From contig CALXWY010000001.1 in assembly GCA_944392535.1 (NCBI GenBank), forward strand, positions 124,001-188,000: a stretch of DNA of 64,000 bases, read 5' to 3'. Below the pieces are notes generated by a model. It was not told where the DNA came from. It searched no databases and worked only from the letters and a program-made list of their open reading frames with translations. A program made the translations under genes and the position numbers. Of this stretch, positions 35,361 through 44,721 are shown one piece after another (positions within the stretch are counted from its first letter, which is position 1; the number at the start of each line of letters is the position of its first letter). This DNA is from an uncultured Alphaproteobacteria bacterium. Its GTDB lineage: Bacteria; Pseudomonadota; Alphaproteobacteria; Rs-D84.

Positions 35361-35907
35361 ATTTGTCGGTGGTTTTGACAGGGTTGCCGGTTTGCCGAAT
35401 ACGCAATTTCCTGAATATGCCTTTGTTGGACGCAGTAATGTCGGCAAATCGTCATTAATAAATGCGGTATTGGGACAGAATGTTGCCCGGACGTCAAATA
35501 CGCCGGGGCGCACCCAGACATTAAATTTATTTAATGTTGATGATCGGGTAATGATTGTTGATTTGCCGGGTTATGGATATGCGCGTGTTTCGCGGGAAAC
35601 GGCAATACAGTGGCTGGGGCGTCTGGAAGAATATTTGTTAACCCGGCGGCAATTGCGCCGTTTGTTCGTGTTGATTGATGCCCGTATTGGTCCGCGCGAT
35701 TCAGATGTTGAATTAATGGAATTCTGTGATGCGCATGGAATATCGTACCAGGTGGTGTATACTAAAAAAGACAAGCGGGTGCGCGAACAGGCGCAACGCG
35801 AAATTAATCATGCGGCACATCCAGCAATGGTGGAACAAATATTGGAAACGTCTGCGGAAAAAAAGACTGGATTGGAACCAATAAGGGCGATAATTGGCAT
35901 CAAATAA
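35353..35907 (+). CDS. engB: Ribosome biogenesis GTP-binding protein EngB (YsxC/YihA)
   Basis: A small GTPase needed for assembly of the large ribosomal subunit. The 184 residues show G1 GRSNVGKSS, the switch region TSNTPGRTQTLN, G3 DLPGYG, G4 TKKD and G5 ETSAEKKTG, all as in the EngB family. The start at 35353 lies inside the last codons of rsmI and follows AAAGGGGGGG; a longer frame from 35245 is only the rsmI overlap. The stop lies 14 bases inside the next gene. Translational coupling through the whole rsmI-engB-addB run is likely. Confidence 0.95.
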   Translation: MIKFVGGFDRVAGLPNTQFPEYAFVGRSNVGKSSLINAVLGQNVARTSNTPGRTQTLNLFNVDDRVMIVDLPGYGYARVSRETAIQWLGRLEEYLLTRRQLRRLFVLIDARIGPRDSDVELMEFCDAHGISYQVVYTKKDKRVREQAQREINHAAHPAMVEQILETSAEKKTGLEPIRAIIGIK

Positions 35908-38407
35908 CAATATATTTTATGCGACAAATCCGGCACGTATATCAGATGCGTTGTGGCGTGTGATGTCTGATTCTGGGGTTGCGTTGGCGGATATGCTGAT
36001 TTTTTTACCCAGTCGGCGCGCAGTGCGGGGATTTGAAAAATTTCTGGTGCAACAGCATGGTCACAGTATAATTTTGCCACGGCTGGTTGCGCTGGGCGAA
36101 GGTACCGGCGATGAAGATGGGCAAGATGCAGAAAATCCAGATGCCGTGTCTGATACAATGCGTATTGTGACCGCGGCGCATTTGCTGGCGGCGGACGGAT
36201 CAATCGGAAATATTGTGACGGCGTTGCCAATTGCGCGGGATTTAATCCGTGTCCAGGATTATCTGGAAAATGAAGGCATTGATGCCACAAAAATAGATTG
36301 GGCCGGATTAGTTGATGAAAAATATGCGGCACATTTTCAGCGCAAGGCAAAATTATTCGCAATACTGTCAGATGTGCAAAATGCCATAAATGACAATCGT
36401 ATGACCCAGGTCCAGGTGCGTAATCGTGATATACGTGCATGGATTGATAAATTACACGAATATAAATTGGTGATTGTTTGTGCGTCCACTGCCAGTGTGC
36501 CGGCCACTGCGGATTTAATGGCACATGTTGCAGATATTCCACATGGGCGAATTATACTGTCGGGGCATATTCGGGGCGTGCCAGATGATTTCTTGTTAAA
36601 CACAAATCCGTACTGTTCAGAATATAAATTTTTAACCCGTATTGGTGTGCGTCCAGATGAAGTTTTGCCCATTGATGTTGGGCCCAGTGCCATTGAATTT
36701 ATGAACTATGCGTTCAGTAATCAATTTGATGTATATGGCGATTGGGCCGATATACAGCATTGTCACAGGATTGATTGTGCCCGTGAAAGCGAAGAAGCCA
36801 TCGTTGTTGCAGAAATCACAGCGCGCGCAGTGGCAAAAAATAAAACGGTGCTGGTTATAACGCCTGATGCGGCGGGAAATCAGCGTATTGGTGCGGCATT
36901 GGCGTCGCGTGGTGTGGTGGCGGATTTTTCTGGGGGCATATCTGGGGCCATGACGCGGCCGGGGCGGGCAATATTAAATGCATTTGATGATTGGATTGAT
37001 TGTGGCAATACATCTGGGTTTGATAAACTCTATACAGAATCTGGGCATGATTTATCAGAAATGATTATTCGTATGGTTGATGATAAATTGGTTGATTTTT
37101 CGCCCAGTTTTGATGTTTCTGATGCAGAAAGTCTGGCGGTGTTTGGCGCAATCAAAAAAATGTCAGATTGTTTGAATTCGCGTAAAATATGTTTGAATTT
37201 ATCTGATGCGCGTGCGTTTGTGGCCGATGCGATTTCAGGGGTGACAATTCGTGGCGAAATGTCTGATGATGTAAGTGTTGCCGTATTGGGAACCATAGAG
37301 TCACGTATGCAGACCGCAGATGTTGTTATATTGACTGGATTAAACGAAGGTATGTTCCCGGCGCGTGGATATGAAAATGCATGGTTGCCACGTGATTTGT
37401 CCGAACAAATTGGTTTGCCGTCACCAGACAGGAAAGTATCTTTACAGGCGCTGGATTTTATGAATTTGTCGTGCGGCAGTGACGTTTATTGGACGCGCAG
37501 TCGTGTGTCAGGTGGCACCCAGACAACAGAATCCAGATTTTTATCGCGTGTCACGGTTCGTGGGGGACAATATGACACAAATTATGAATCAGAAATTTTA
37601 TCTGTGGTGCGTGATGCCGATGATGTTCCCATGCAGCCGTTGGATTATTCGGCGCCTTGTCCGCCCCCAGATTGGTCCGATGTTTATGTGACAGAACTGG
37701 AAAAATTAATACATAATCCATATGTGTTCTATGTACAGCATATATTGCGTTTGCGCGTTTTGGATGATTATTGGATTGGGCCAGATGCGCGTGTGTTTGG
37801 AAATTTAGTTCATGATGCAATAAAAGATATGCGTGATTATAATCCGGAAAATTTAGTTGCCCAGTTGGATGCACGTGCCACGCAAATTCTGGGGCCCGAC
37901 AGCGTATTGTTTCATTTTTGGCACAAGCGTTTTGTTGAAATGGCACCGGTGGTTGTAAGCACGTTTTCAAAACTGGAAAACAGCGCATCAGAAATCGGTG
38001 GCATGGTCAATATTGATGGACGTACAATTCGGGCGCGTGCGGATTGCGTGTGGGATGGTGGGGTTTTAGACATAAAAACAGGTACCCCCCCAACAAAAAA
38101 ACAATTACATGACGGCACAATGCCACAGTTGCCATTGGAAGCATATATGTTACAGTATGGCGGGTTCCCAATACGTACAACAGAAAAATCCCGCGCCCCA
38201 GAAATGGTGTTTTTACAACTGAAAAATAACGATGTATGTACCGTGATATATGATGCGGCCCAGACACAAGAAATGATTAATGCGGCGGTTGAAAAGACAA
38301 AACATTTGATTGATATGTATTCTGTTGGTGGGGCCGCGTACGAATACTTGGAAACAGGCGACAGAAAATATAAATTATGTGATGATTTGGCGCGCTGTGA
38401 CGATTAA
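35894..38407 (+). CDS. addB: Double-strand break repair helicase-nuclease subunit AddB (alphaproteobacterial type)
   Basis: The AddB subunit of the AddAB helicase-nuclease that processes double-strand ends for RecA. The 837 residues begin with a UvrD-like inactive helicase part (MLIFLPSRRAVRGFEKFL) and end in a PD-(D/E)XK nuclease: RADCVWDGGVLDIKTGTPPT followed by MPQLPLEAYML, the alphaproteobacterial AddB pattern. It probably starts at a TTG (35894) 14 bases inside engB, since no ATG is near. The partner addA is not inside the window; usually it follows, but here an unrelated minus-strand gene does. Confidence 0.85.
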   Translation: MASNNNIFYATNPARISDALWRVMSDSGVALADMLIFLPSRRAVRGFEKFLVQQHGHSIILPRLVALGEGTGDEDGQDAENPDAVSDTMRIVTAAHLLAADGSIGNIVTALPIARDLIRVQDYLENEGIDATKIDWAGLVDEKYAAHFQRKAKLFAILSDVQNAINDNRMTQVQVRNRDIRAWIDKLHEYKLVIVCASTASVPATADLMAHVADIPHGRIILSGHIRGVPDDFLLNTNPYCSEYKFLTRIGVRPDEVLPIDVGPSAIEFMNYAFSNQFDVYGDWADIQHCHRIDCARESEEAIVVAEITARAVAKNKTVLVITPDAAGNQRIGAALASRGVVADFSGGISGAMTRPGRAILNAFDDWIDCGNTSGFDKLYTESGHDLSEMIIRMVDDKLVDFSPSFDVSDAESLAVFGAIKKMSDCLNSRKICLNLSDARAFVADAISGVTIRGEMSDDVSVAVLGTIESRMQTADVVILTGLNEGMFPARGYENAWLPRDLSEQIGLPSPDRKVSLQALDFMNLSCGSDVYWTRSRVSGGTQTTESRFLSRVTVRGGQYDTNYESEILSVVRDADDVPMQPLDYSAPCPPPDWSDVYVTELEKLIHNPYVFYVQHILRLRVLDDYWIGPDARVFGNLVHDAIKDMRDYNPENLVAQLDARATQILGPDSVLFHFWHKRFVEMAPVVVSTFSKLENSASEIGGMVNIDGRTIRARADCVWDGGVLDIKTGTPPTKKQLHDGTMPQLPLEAYMLQYGGFPIRTTEKSRAPEMVFLQLKNNDVCTVIYDAAQTQEMINAAVEKTKHLIDMYSVGGAAYEYLETGDRKYKLCDDLARCDD

Positions 38408-38414
38408 ATAAAAT

Positions 38415-39185
38415 TTAATCAATTTTTACCATCAATCCACAGTGATCGGTTGGTTTGGGGGCCAATCGTGGGGCGGTATCTATTTCGCATGTGCGGATGT
38501 GTTTCATTGCAGTGGCATTCGCAAGAAAATAATCTAAACGCAGGCCCTGGTTTTTGCCAACTGTGTCGCCACCACGGTATCCATACCATGTGTATCCAAT
38601 GTCATCGGGGTGCATTTTGCGCCATACGTCGGTCCATCCGGAATTCAACCAAGATTGCATTATTTCACGCGCCGCCGGCGCCGCAATTGCAATTCCAACA
38701 TAATTTGCCGGTTTCCATACGTCAATATCGGCCAGTGCAACATTAAAATCACCACCAATTATAACCTGTTCAGGGGAATTGGCATATTGTGCAATATATT
38801 CTGTGAATGCGCGCATCCATTCCAATTTATACGGGAACTTTGGTGATTCAATCGTATCACCGTTGGGCATGTATACGTTTATTACGCGTATACGGCCATC
38901 AATAACGCATTCAATGAATCGTGCATTTGCGTCGGGATAATTCGGCATGCCGGTTACGACATCTTCCAGTGAATATTTTGAAAATATTGCAACACCGTTC
39001 CAAGATTTTTGACCAAAAACCTTGATATTATATCCGTATTCGTCAAACAAGTTGTACGGAAATCCGGCGTTTTCAACCTTTAATTCTTGGACCAATATGG
39101 TGTCATATTCGCCACCGCGCAGCAAATCAATAAAACTTTCGGCGTGGGCACGTATAGAGTTTATGTTCAGTGTAAGTATTTTCAT
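38415..39185 (-). CDS. xthA: Exonuclease III family AP endonuclease
   Basis: A 256-residue member of the exonuclease III / AP endonuclease family, which cuts DNA at abasic sites and trims 3' ends. It shows LTLNINSIRAH, ILVQELKVE (metal Glu), GVAIFSK, IGGDFNVALADIDVW, LRLDYFLA and PTDHCGLMV (catalytic His; the usual preceding Ser is Thr). It starts at 39185 with AAGGAAAAG about ten bases upstream; an upstream in-frame extension of 19 residues lacks support. Together with the glycosylases at 9.6-10.9 kb it completes base-excision repair. It converges on addB with seven bases between stop codons. Confidence 0.92.
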   Translation of the reverse strand: MKILTLNINSIRAHAESFIDLLRGGEYDTILVQELKVENAGFPYNLFDEYGYNIKVFGQKSWNGVAIFSKYSLEDVVTGMPNYPDANARFIECVIDGRIRVINVYMPNGDTIESPKFPYKLEWMRAFTEYIAQYANSPEQVIIGGDFNVALADIDVWKPANYVGIAIAAPAAREIMQSWLNSGWTDVWRKMHPDDIGYTWYGYRGGDTVGKNQGLRLDYFLANATAMKHIRTCEIDTAPRLAPKPTDHCGLMVKID

Positions 39186-39254
39186 GTTTGCAATCTTTTC
39201 CTTGGTGGATATAATAAAGGTTGTCCAATATAAAAACAACAAGGATTTTTTATT

Positions 39255-40835
39255 ATGAATATGTATCAGTTACTGGAACGTACTGTGTCAAAATGGCCGG
39301 ATAATTTATTTCTGGTTCGTGAACGCGTTACGTTTGCCGATTTTATTGATTTAGTGCGGGCGCGTGCAACATCGTTGCGTGATGCCGGCGTTAAAAAAGG
39401 TGATGTCGTTGGTGTTTTATCACATAATATCCCAGAATTTCCAATTACGCTGTTTGCGATATGGTATCTGGGGGGGACGGCGTTATTGTTGGATACTAAT
39501 TTGACACCGTTTGAATATGATAATATGACGGAAACAACAAAATGTCATTTAGTATGCGCAGAAAAGTCTTTCTTTTATAAAACCAAGAATTTTGAATTCT
39601 ATGATATAACCAAGAAAGATGGCAAGGCGGACGCATCATTAAAACCGGCGACGTTGGAATCATCAGATGTGGCGACATTGTCATTTACGTCTGGGTCAAC
39701 CGGTGTGCCAAAGGTTGTGCCATTAACGCACTTTAATTTGGTTGAATGTTCAAATTCATTGGAAGATATGAGTGAATGGATTAAGCCTGGGTTCATTATG
39801 TATGGATTCTTGCCAATGTATCATATCTTTGGCTTTGCCGTAGAAATATTGGCAACATTACATTATGGGGCCGGCGTTTTGTTGCAGCCAACAGTCAATC
39901 CAAAAGAAATTCTGGATGATTTCAAAACGTATCGGCCACATGTTATCCCGGCGGTTCCAAGACTGTGGGAAGTTTTCCGTAATAAAATTATTGATAATAT
40001 CAAGTCACAGCATAAATGGTGGTTGGCGTCGTTTGTTTTGAAATATGGAAAACTGTTACAGAAAATTGGACTGGGGGCGTTGGTGCGCAAGGTTCAAGAA
40101 CCTGTGTTGGCGGTGTTTGGTGGACGGGCAAAGTTATTAATTGCCGGTGGTGCCGCAACCAAGCCAGAAGTGGAAACATTCTATGAACGTTTGGGATTAA
40201 CGTTTATCCAAGGATATGGGTTAACGGAAACTGTGGGGCCAATCTGTATTTCAAAGCCGACCAAAAAACGCTTTCCGTTCGCGTTTGGTGGACCAACAAC
40301 GAATAATGAATGCGAAATTCGTGATAAAAACGAAGATGGCGTCGGTGTTCTGTGGGTGCGTGGTCACCAGGTTTTCGGTGGATACATGAATAACCCGGCT
40401 GTAAACAGCGAAGTGTTTGATGAACGTGGGTTCTTTAACACTGGGGATATGGTAACAATGGATAAAAACGGCGAATTGCATTTTGCAGGCCGTAAAAAAC
40501 AGGTCATTGTTCTGGATTCTGGGAAAAATGTGTATCCAGATGAATTAGAGGCGTTGTTCATAGAAATACCCGGGGTTAAAAATGTCGCGGTTTTTGAACA
40601 CAAAGTGAAAAATAAAACGGTGACGTATGGGGTGTTCAGTGTGGAACCAGATATGACAATAGAAAAATTAGCGGCGGCGGTTGCAGCCGCAAATAAAAAA
40701 GTTGCGTCGTATAAATGGGTAACGCACTTTGCCATGACAACGGATGATTTGCCAACAACCAGTACACAAAAGGTAAAGCACCATGTTGTGCGCCAGAACT
40801 TGATTGATGGCAAATATCCGATTCGTAAAGAATAA
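39255..40835 (+). CDS. AMP-forming acyl-CoA/acyl-ACP synthetase (fatty-acid ligase type)
   Basis: An ANL-superfamily adenylating enzyme of 526 residues that activates a carboxylic acid, most likely a fatty acid. Motifs: P-loop SFTSGSTGVPK (about 153-163), GYGLTETVGP (A5 region), FNTGDMVTMD (A7), GRKKQVIVLDSGKNVYPDELE (A8), and the C-terminal catalytic Lys in STQKVKHH. The presence of a long-chain ligase without other lipid genes nearby fits either fatty-acid uptake or acyl recycling into lipids. Substrate cannot be read. The start ATG at 39255 is six bases before a second possible one. Confidence 0.85.
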   Translation: MNMYQLLERTVSKWPDNLFLVRERVTFADFIDLVRARATSLRDAGVKKGDVVGVLSHNIPEFPITLFAIWYLGGTALLLDTNLTPFEYDNMTETTKCHLVCAEKSFFYKTKNFEFYDITKKDGKADASLKPATLESSDVATLSFTSGSTGVPKVVPLTHFNLVECSNSLEDMSEWIKPGFIMYGFLPMYHIFGFAVEILATLHYGAGVLLQPTVNPKEILDDFKTYRPHVIPAVPRLWEVFRNKIIDNIKSQHKWWLASFVLKYGKLLQKIGLGALVRKVQEPVLAVFGGRAKLLIAGGAATKPEVETFYERLGLTFIQGYGLTETVGPICISKPTKKRFPFAFGGPTTNNECEIRDKNEDGVGVLWVRGHQVFGGYMNNPAVNSEVFDERGFFNTGDMVTMDKNGELHFAGRKKQVIVLDSGKNVYPDELEALFIEIPGVKNVAVFEHKVKNKTVTYGVFSVEPDMTIEKLAAAVAAANKKVASYKWVTHFAMTTDDLPTTSTQKVKHHVVRQNLIDGKYPIRKE

Positions 40836-41129
40836 CGCTAAATACATTGACCCGCGTGTGGCGTGTTAATGGATGTGTGATAAACATGTCTGTTGACCCG
40901 CGCACATCTGGGGGTGTGTGTTTGATATGTTGTCAGTTACGGACCGCTGTTAATTACGGCGGTCCGTTTTTGTATATTGTGGTGTGACGTATATGTCAAA
41001 AATTAAAGGACAGTAAAATAGGGGCGGGAACCGATTTTCTGTCGGGTATGGGTTAAAATTACAAGAATAATATATAGTTAAAGCAATTTTTCAACATTGA
41101 TAAAATTTTTGTAAAAACAAAATGTTATT
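40836..41129. other. Non-coding gap between two convergent genes
   Basis: These 294 bases hold no credible gene. They contain two copies of TTGACCCGCG (40853 and 40896 approximately), a GTG-rich stretch between them, a clear plus-strand terminator (40939-40972), and then an AT-rich half that may serve as a weak minus-strand terminator for mnmE (ATTTTGT/ACAAAAAT). Confidence 0.5.
40939..40972 (+). terminator. Terminator downstream of the acyl ligase
   Basis: ACGGACCGC and GCGGTCCGT pair over nine bases, followed by TTTTTG. Confidence 0.85.
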
Positions 41130-42440
41130 TTATTTTCCTAAACATAATTGTGAAAATGTTGCGTCCAATACTTCGGTCGCGGTGATTGTCCCCAGAATCT
41201 TGCCGATGGCATCTGCGGCGCGGCGTGTGTGTTCAGAAAATATATCATAGTTTTCCCCAGGTGTGGCCAAGGCAGATTTTAATTCATTGGCCGCATCGGA
41301 CAGCAATTCACGGGTGCGGGCATTTACCATGACACTGTTTTCAGTTTGGGCGGCAATGTGGGATATCTTTTTTCCGATTGTTGATATCAGATGCTTTAAC
41401 CCGTCACCTGTTTTTGCCGATACATATATTGCGCCACGTTCGTGCGTGTCATGTCCCAGGTCAGATTTATTTACGACGTAAATTTCATTTTTTGCATGAT
41501 GTGGTGGAATTTTGATTTTGTTTTTCGCACTTTGTACATGAATTATGATATCGGCGTTTTCAATTTCAGATTTCGTGCGCGCAATACCGATTTTCTCTAT
41601 TGCATCTGTGGCGCGACGAATGCCCGCTGTATCCGATAAATTTACCATATATCCGCCAATGTCAATCGTTGCAGATACAACGTCGCGCGTTGTACCAGGA
41701 ATGTCAGATACAATTGCGCGGTTTGCCCCGACAATTGCATTAAACAATGATGATTTACCGACGTTTGTGCGCCCAACCAATGTTATATTAAAACCGCTGT
41801 GGATGGCGCGTACCGCCGCATAGCGTGAAACAGCATTATGAATTTCGTCGTATAATTTTTGTGTCTTGTTTCGTATTGTTTTGCCAATATTTGCCGGCAA
41901 TTCGTCGTCTGCGTAATCCAATATTGCCGCCGCATATGCGGAAATTTCAATCATTTGGTTTCGCCAATTATTATAAATTTCACTGTCGCCGCCCATCATG
42001 GATTTCAGTGCGTGTCGTCGCTGGACATCAGTTTGGGCATCCAGCAATGCGGCCAGGCCGTCAATGTCGGTTAAATCCATTTTATTATTGTAAAACGCGC
42101 GGCGTGAAAATTCGCCGGGCGTGGCCATGCGGGCGCCCGTATCGCGCAGGTATTCAAATACTTTATCCACCACTGCCGGGGCACCATGGCTGTGTATTTC
42201 AATAATATCGGTACCGGTAAAAGATTGGGGGGCGGCAAAATATATTGCAATAACTTGGTCAATCAAATCGCCAGATTGGTCGCGAAAATTTGCAAAATAT
42301 GCGTGGCGCGCATCCGCAGATTTGCGATTTGTGATTTGTAAAAACAAATTATATAAATCGTCGCCCGATACACGTATGACCGCCACACCTGATTTTCCAT
42401 GTCCTGACGACAGCGCAAAAATAGTTTCGTTATTGTTCAT
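41130..42440 (-). CDS. mnmE: tRNA uridine-5-carboxymethylaminomethyl(34) synthesis GTPase MnmE
   Basis: With MnmG it modifies U34 of tRNAs that read two-fold-degenerate codons. The 436 residues contain the folate-binding N-domain (IFALSSGHGKSGVAVIRVSG), the helical domain, and an inserted G domain: G1 GRTNVGKSSL, switch IPGTTRD, G3 DTAGI, G4 NKSD. The end is CLGK, the C-x-G-K motif with the catalytic-region Cys. Its start overlaps the ruvA stop by four bases (ATGA type), so ruvA-mnmE is one operon, an uncommon pair. Confidence 0.97.
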   Translation of the reverse strand: MNNNETIFALSSGHGKSGVAVIRVSGDDLYNLFLQITNRKSADARHAYFANFRDQSGDLIDQVIAIYFAAPQSFTGTDIIEIHSHGAPAVVDKVFEYLRDTGARMATPGEFSRRAFYNNKMDLTDIDGLAALLDAQTDVQRRHALKSMMGGDSEIYNNWRNQMIEISAYAAAILDYADDELPANIGKTIRNKTQKLYDEIHNAVSRYAAVRAIHSGFNITLVGRTNVGKSSLFNAIVGANRAIVSDIPGTTRDVVSATIDIGGYMVNLSDTAGIRRATDAIEKIGIARTKSEIENADIIIHVQSAKNKIKIPPHHAKNEIYVVNKSDLGHDTHERGAIYVSAKTGDGLKHLISTIGKKISHIAAQTENSVMVNARTRELLSDAANELKSALATPGENYDIFSEHTRRAADAIGKILGTITATEVLDATFSQLCLGK

Positions 42441-43021
42441 TTTTGTTTATTCCCACTGATTTCTTTTAATGCCATTGGAACCAGTTTTGATACATCGGCA
42501 TCTGGATTGGCGGCAACCAATTTTTGTGCCATATCTATAATGTCTAAACGTCTGTATCCCAGTGATTCCAGCGCAGCCAGCAAGTCAGGCAGGGCGGCGG
42601 ACGTGGTGGATGTGTCACCAAAATCAAATGTGGTGCCGCCAATTTTGGATTTTAGTTCAACAATGATTTTTTCGGCAACTTTTTTCCCAACGCCCGGGGC
42701 GGTCGCAATTGTTTTTGCGTCGCCCGTTGCAATTGCCGACATCAATGTGTCTGTTTTTATCGCGCCCATAACCGCCAGTGCCAATTTGGGCCCCACGCCC
42801 GATACAGCAGTTAATTGGTTAAACAAATTCTGTGATTGCAGATTGGAAAAACCAAACAGGCGAATTGAATCTTCGCGCACAACCGTTTCAATCCACATGG
42901 CAACCGTTGATTTTGGGGTCAGGTATTCGGGGGTAAAAACTTTATACCCGACGCCAGAAACCATCAAGATGATGTAACCGTCGCCGACGTAATCAACATT
43001 TCCTTGCAATTTCCCAATCAT
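42437..43021 (-). CDS. ruvA: Holliday junction branch-migration protein RuvA
   Basis: RuvA binds four-way junctions and loads the RuvB motor. The 194 residues show the OB-fold start MIGKLQGNVDYVGDGYIIL, two helix-hairpin-helix segments (LTAVSGVGPKLALAVM and IATAPGVGKKVAEKIIVEL) and a C-terminal UBA-like domain that contacts RuvB (LLAALESLGY). Length is normal. It is divergent from yebC-ruvC, separated by 52 bases, and joined with mnmE; the usual ruvC-ruvA-ruvB cluster has been split by inversion. ruvB is not in the window. Confidence 0.96.
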   Translation of the reverse strand: MIGKLQGNVDYVGDGYIILMVSGVGYKVFTPEYLTPKSTVAMWIETVVREDSIRLFGFSNLQSQNLFNQLTAVSGVGPKLALAVMGAIKTDTLMSAIATGDAKTIATAPGVGKKVAEKIIVELKSKIGGTTFDFGDTSTTSAALPDLLAALESLGYRRLDIIDMAQKLVAANPDADVSKLVPMALKEISGNKQK

Positions 43022-43073
43022 TTGGTATCCTTTTGCCAGTAATTTTAATCTAATATATATAAAAGGTCAAATT

Positions 43074-43790
43074 ATGAGTGGACACAGCAAATGGCACAAC
43101 ATTCAGCATAAAAAGGGCGCCGTGGATGCCGCACGCAGTGGGTTGTTTACAAAACTGGCGCGCGAAATAACAATGGCGGCAAAATTGGGTGATAAAAACC
43201 CGGATAATAATCCGCGTCTGCGTTTGGCAATTCTGAATGCACGCAAGAATTCTATGCCAAATGATAATATCAAACGTGCAATTGACAAGGCGTCGGGCGC
43301 AAATACTGAAAATTATGTTGCTGTCCGGTATGAGGGATATGGACCCGGGGCTGTGCCAGTTATTGTAGAGGCTTTGACCGATAACCCGCGTCGTACGGTT
43401 CCAGAAATTCGTAATATATTTGCTAAAAATGGCGGCAATATGGGTGAAGAAGGCAGTGTTGTGTTTATGTTCACACGTGCCGGACAGATTTTTTATCCTG
43501 GGTCCATTGGTAAAAGCGAAGATGAAATGATGGAAATTATTATGGATGCCAATGCGGATAATCTGGAATCAGATGAAGAGGGATTTATCATCACAACCAA
43601 ACCAGATGATTTTATGACTGTACAGAAAGTTTTGGCCGATAAACTGGGTGAACCAGAAAAGGCCGAATTAACATGGATTCCAAATATGCCAATGGATTTA
43701 GATGATGAAGCATATGGCAAACTGGAAAAATTGGTTGATGCACTGGATGATAATGATGATGTGCAAAAGGTATTTACCGCCGCCGCATAA
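43074..43790 (+). CDS. yebC: YebC/PmpR family protein (TACO1-like)
   Basis: A 238-residue member of the widespread YebC family, seen in different bacteria as a transcription regulator or as a factor easing ribosome stalling at proline stretches. The start MSGHSKWHNIQHKKGAVDAARSGLFTK and the GGNMGEEGSVVFMF segment are diagnostic. It is usually found next to ruvC, as here. AAAAGG lies eight bases before the ATG. A clear terminator separates it from ruvC, so ruvC has its own promoter. Confidence 0.95.
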   Translation: MSGHSKWHNIQHKKGAVDAARSGLFTKLAREITMAAKLGDKNPDNNPRLRLAILNARKNSMPNDNIKRAIDKASGANTENYVAVRYEGYGPGAVPVIVEALTDNPRRTVPEIRNIFAKNGGNMGEEGSVVFMFTRAGQIFYPGSIGKSEDEMMEIIMDANADNLESDEEGFIITTKPDDFMTVQKVLADKLGEPEKAELTWIPNMPMDLDDEAYGKLEKLVDALDDNDDVQKVFTAAA

Positions 43791-43815
43791 TTATTATTCG
43801 TGGTTCTTGGTTTGG

Positions 43816-43842
43816 GCGCGCCGAATGGCGCGCTGTTTTTTG
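43816..43842 (+). terminator. Terminator of yebC
   Basis: GCGCGCC-GAAT-GGCGCGC followed by TGTTTTTTG. The GAAT loop recurs in several terminators of this window. Confidence 0.85.
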
Positions 43843-43893
43843 AAATTAATATCATATTGTGTTATCATGTATATATATTATTAAAGGTACAAA

Positions 43894-44370
43894 ATGCGAA
43901 TTTTAGGAATTGACCCGGGATTATTGCATACAGGGTGGGCGATAATTGATTCTGTGGGTTCTGGGCGCAGATATGTGGCCAGCGGGGTTATTTTACCAAA
44001 AACATCGGGGACGTTACCAGAACGGCTGAATGCGATATTTCGTGGGGTTGATGATTTATGTGAAAAATTTTCACCAGATGTATGCAGCATAGAAATTACA
44101 TTCGTAAATCAAAATCCAAAAACAACATTAATTCTGGGGCATGCACGTGCGGCGGCAATTGTGGCGGTGGCAAATCGTGATATTCCAATTTATGAATATG
44201 AACCAAATAAAATAAAAAAAGCACTGACATCGGCCGGACATGCAGACAAGGACCAGGTTTATAAAATGGTGCGGATTTTATTGCCGGCTGCAAATCCAAA
44301 AACATCAGACGAAAGTGACGCAATTGCAATCGCGTTGGCGCATGCAAATATGAGCAAATTCAAGTTTTAG
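43894..44370 (+). CDS. ruvC: Crossover junction endodeoxyribonuclease RuvC
   Basis: Cuts Holliday junctions symmetrically with RuvAB. The 158 residues have the RNase-H-like fold with Asp7 in MRILGIDPG, a Glu in CSIEITFVNQNPKTT, and the last acidic pair in DESDAIAIALAH. The basic residues GHADKDQV are also typical. Length is normal. It is preceded by a terminator and its own AT-rich promoter region (TTGTGT and TATAT elements near 43858-43880), with AAAGG before the ATG. Confidence 0.96.
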   Translation: MRILGIDPGLLHTGWAIIDSVGSGRRYVASGVILPKTSGTLPERLNAIFRGVDDLCEKFSPDVCSIEITFVNQNPKTTLILGHARAAAIVAVANRDIPIYEYEPNKIKKALTSAGHADKDQVYKMVRILLPAANPKTSDESDAIAIALAHANMSKFKF

Positions 44371-44416
44371 AATTTTGATTTTTCTGGTATAATATACGTG
44401 TATCAAGGGGGATAAA

Positions 44417-44689
44417 ATGCCAAAAGAAAAGTCATCTGGGGATAATTTATTGTCGGCACAACGAATTTTGTTTCGTGCGTTTTTTGTAAATACTGTACTG
44501 GTGTTTTTGGTGTGGTTGATGACGTTTATCCAAGGGTTTATATTCCTGGGGGTCGTTATAACCGGGGTATCGGCGCCGATGTTTTATATTTCTGCGATTG
44601 GGGCGTTGGCTGTGTGGGGAATTGCCGGGGTTGCGCTGTTCCTGGTGCCTGGAATCGCAATTTGGTGGGAAAGAAAAGTTATGAAATAA
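44417..44689 (+). CDS. Small two-helix membrane protein, unknown
   Basis: A 90-residue protein with a charged start, two long hydrophobic stretches (about 22-50 and 56-82) and a short basic end (WWERKVMK). I do not recognise it. The TM arrangement places both ends in the cytoplasm. AAGGGGG is eight bases before the ATG. It ends in a strong bidirectional terminator shared with secB. It lies 46 bases downstream of ruvC and may be read with it. Confidence 0.6.
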   Translation: MPKEKSSGDNLLSAQRILFRAFFVNTVLVFLVWLMTFIQGFIFLGVVITGVSAPMFYISAIGALAVWGIAGVALFLVPGIAIWWERKVMK

Positions 44690-44721
44690 AAAAAAAACGC
44701 CCAGATGGGCGTTTTTTTATT
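44690..44721. terminator. Bidirectional terminator between the small membrane gene and secB
   Basis: AAAAAACGCCC-AGAT-GGGCGTTTTTT works on both strands; the stop codon of secB lies inside its right arm. Confidence 0.85.
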
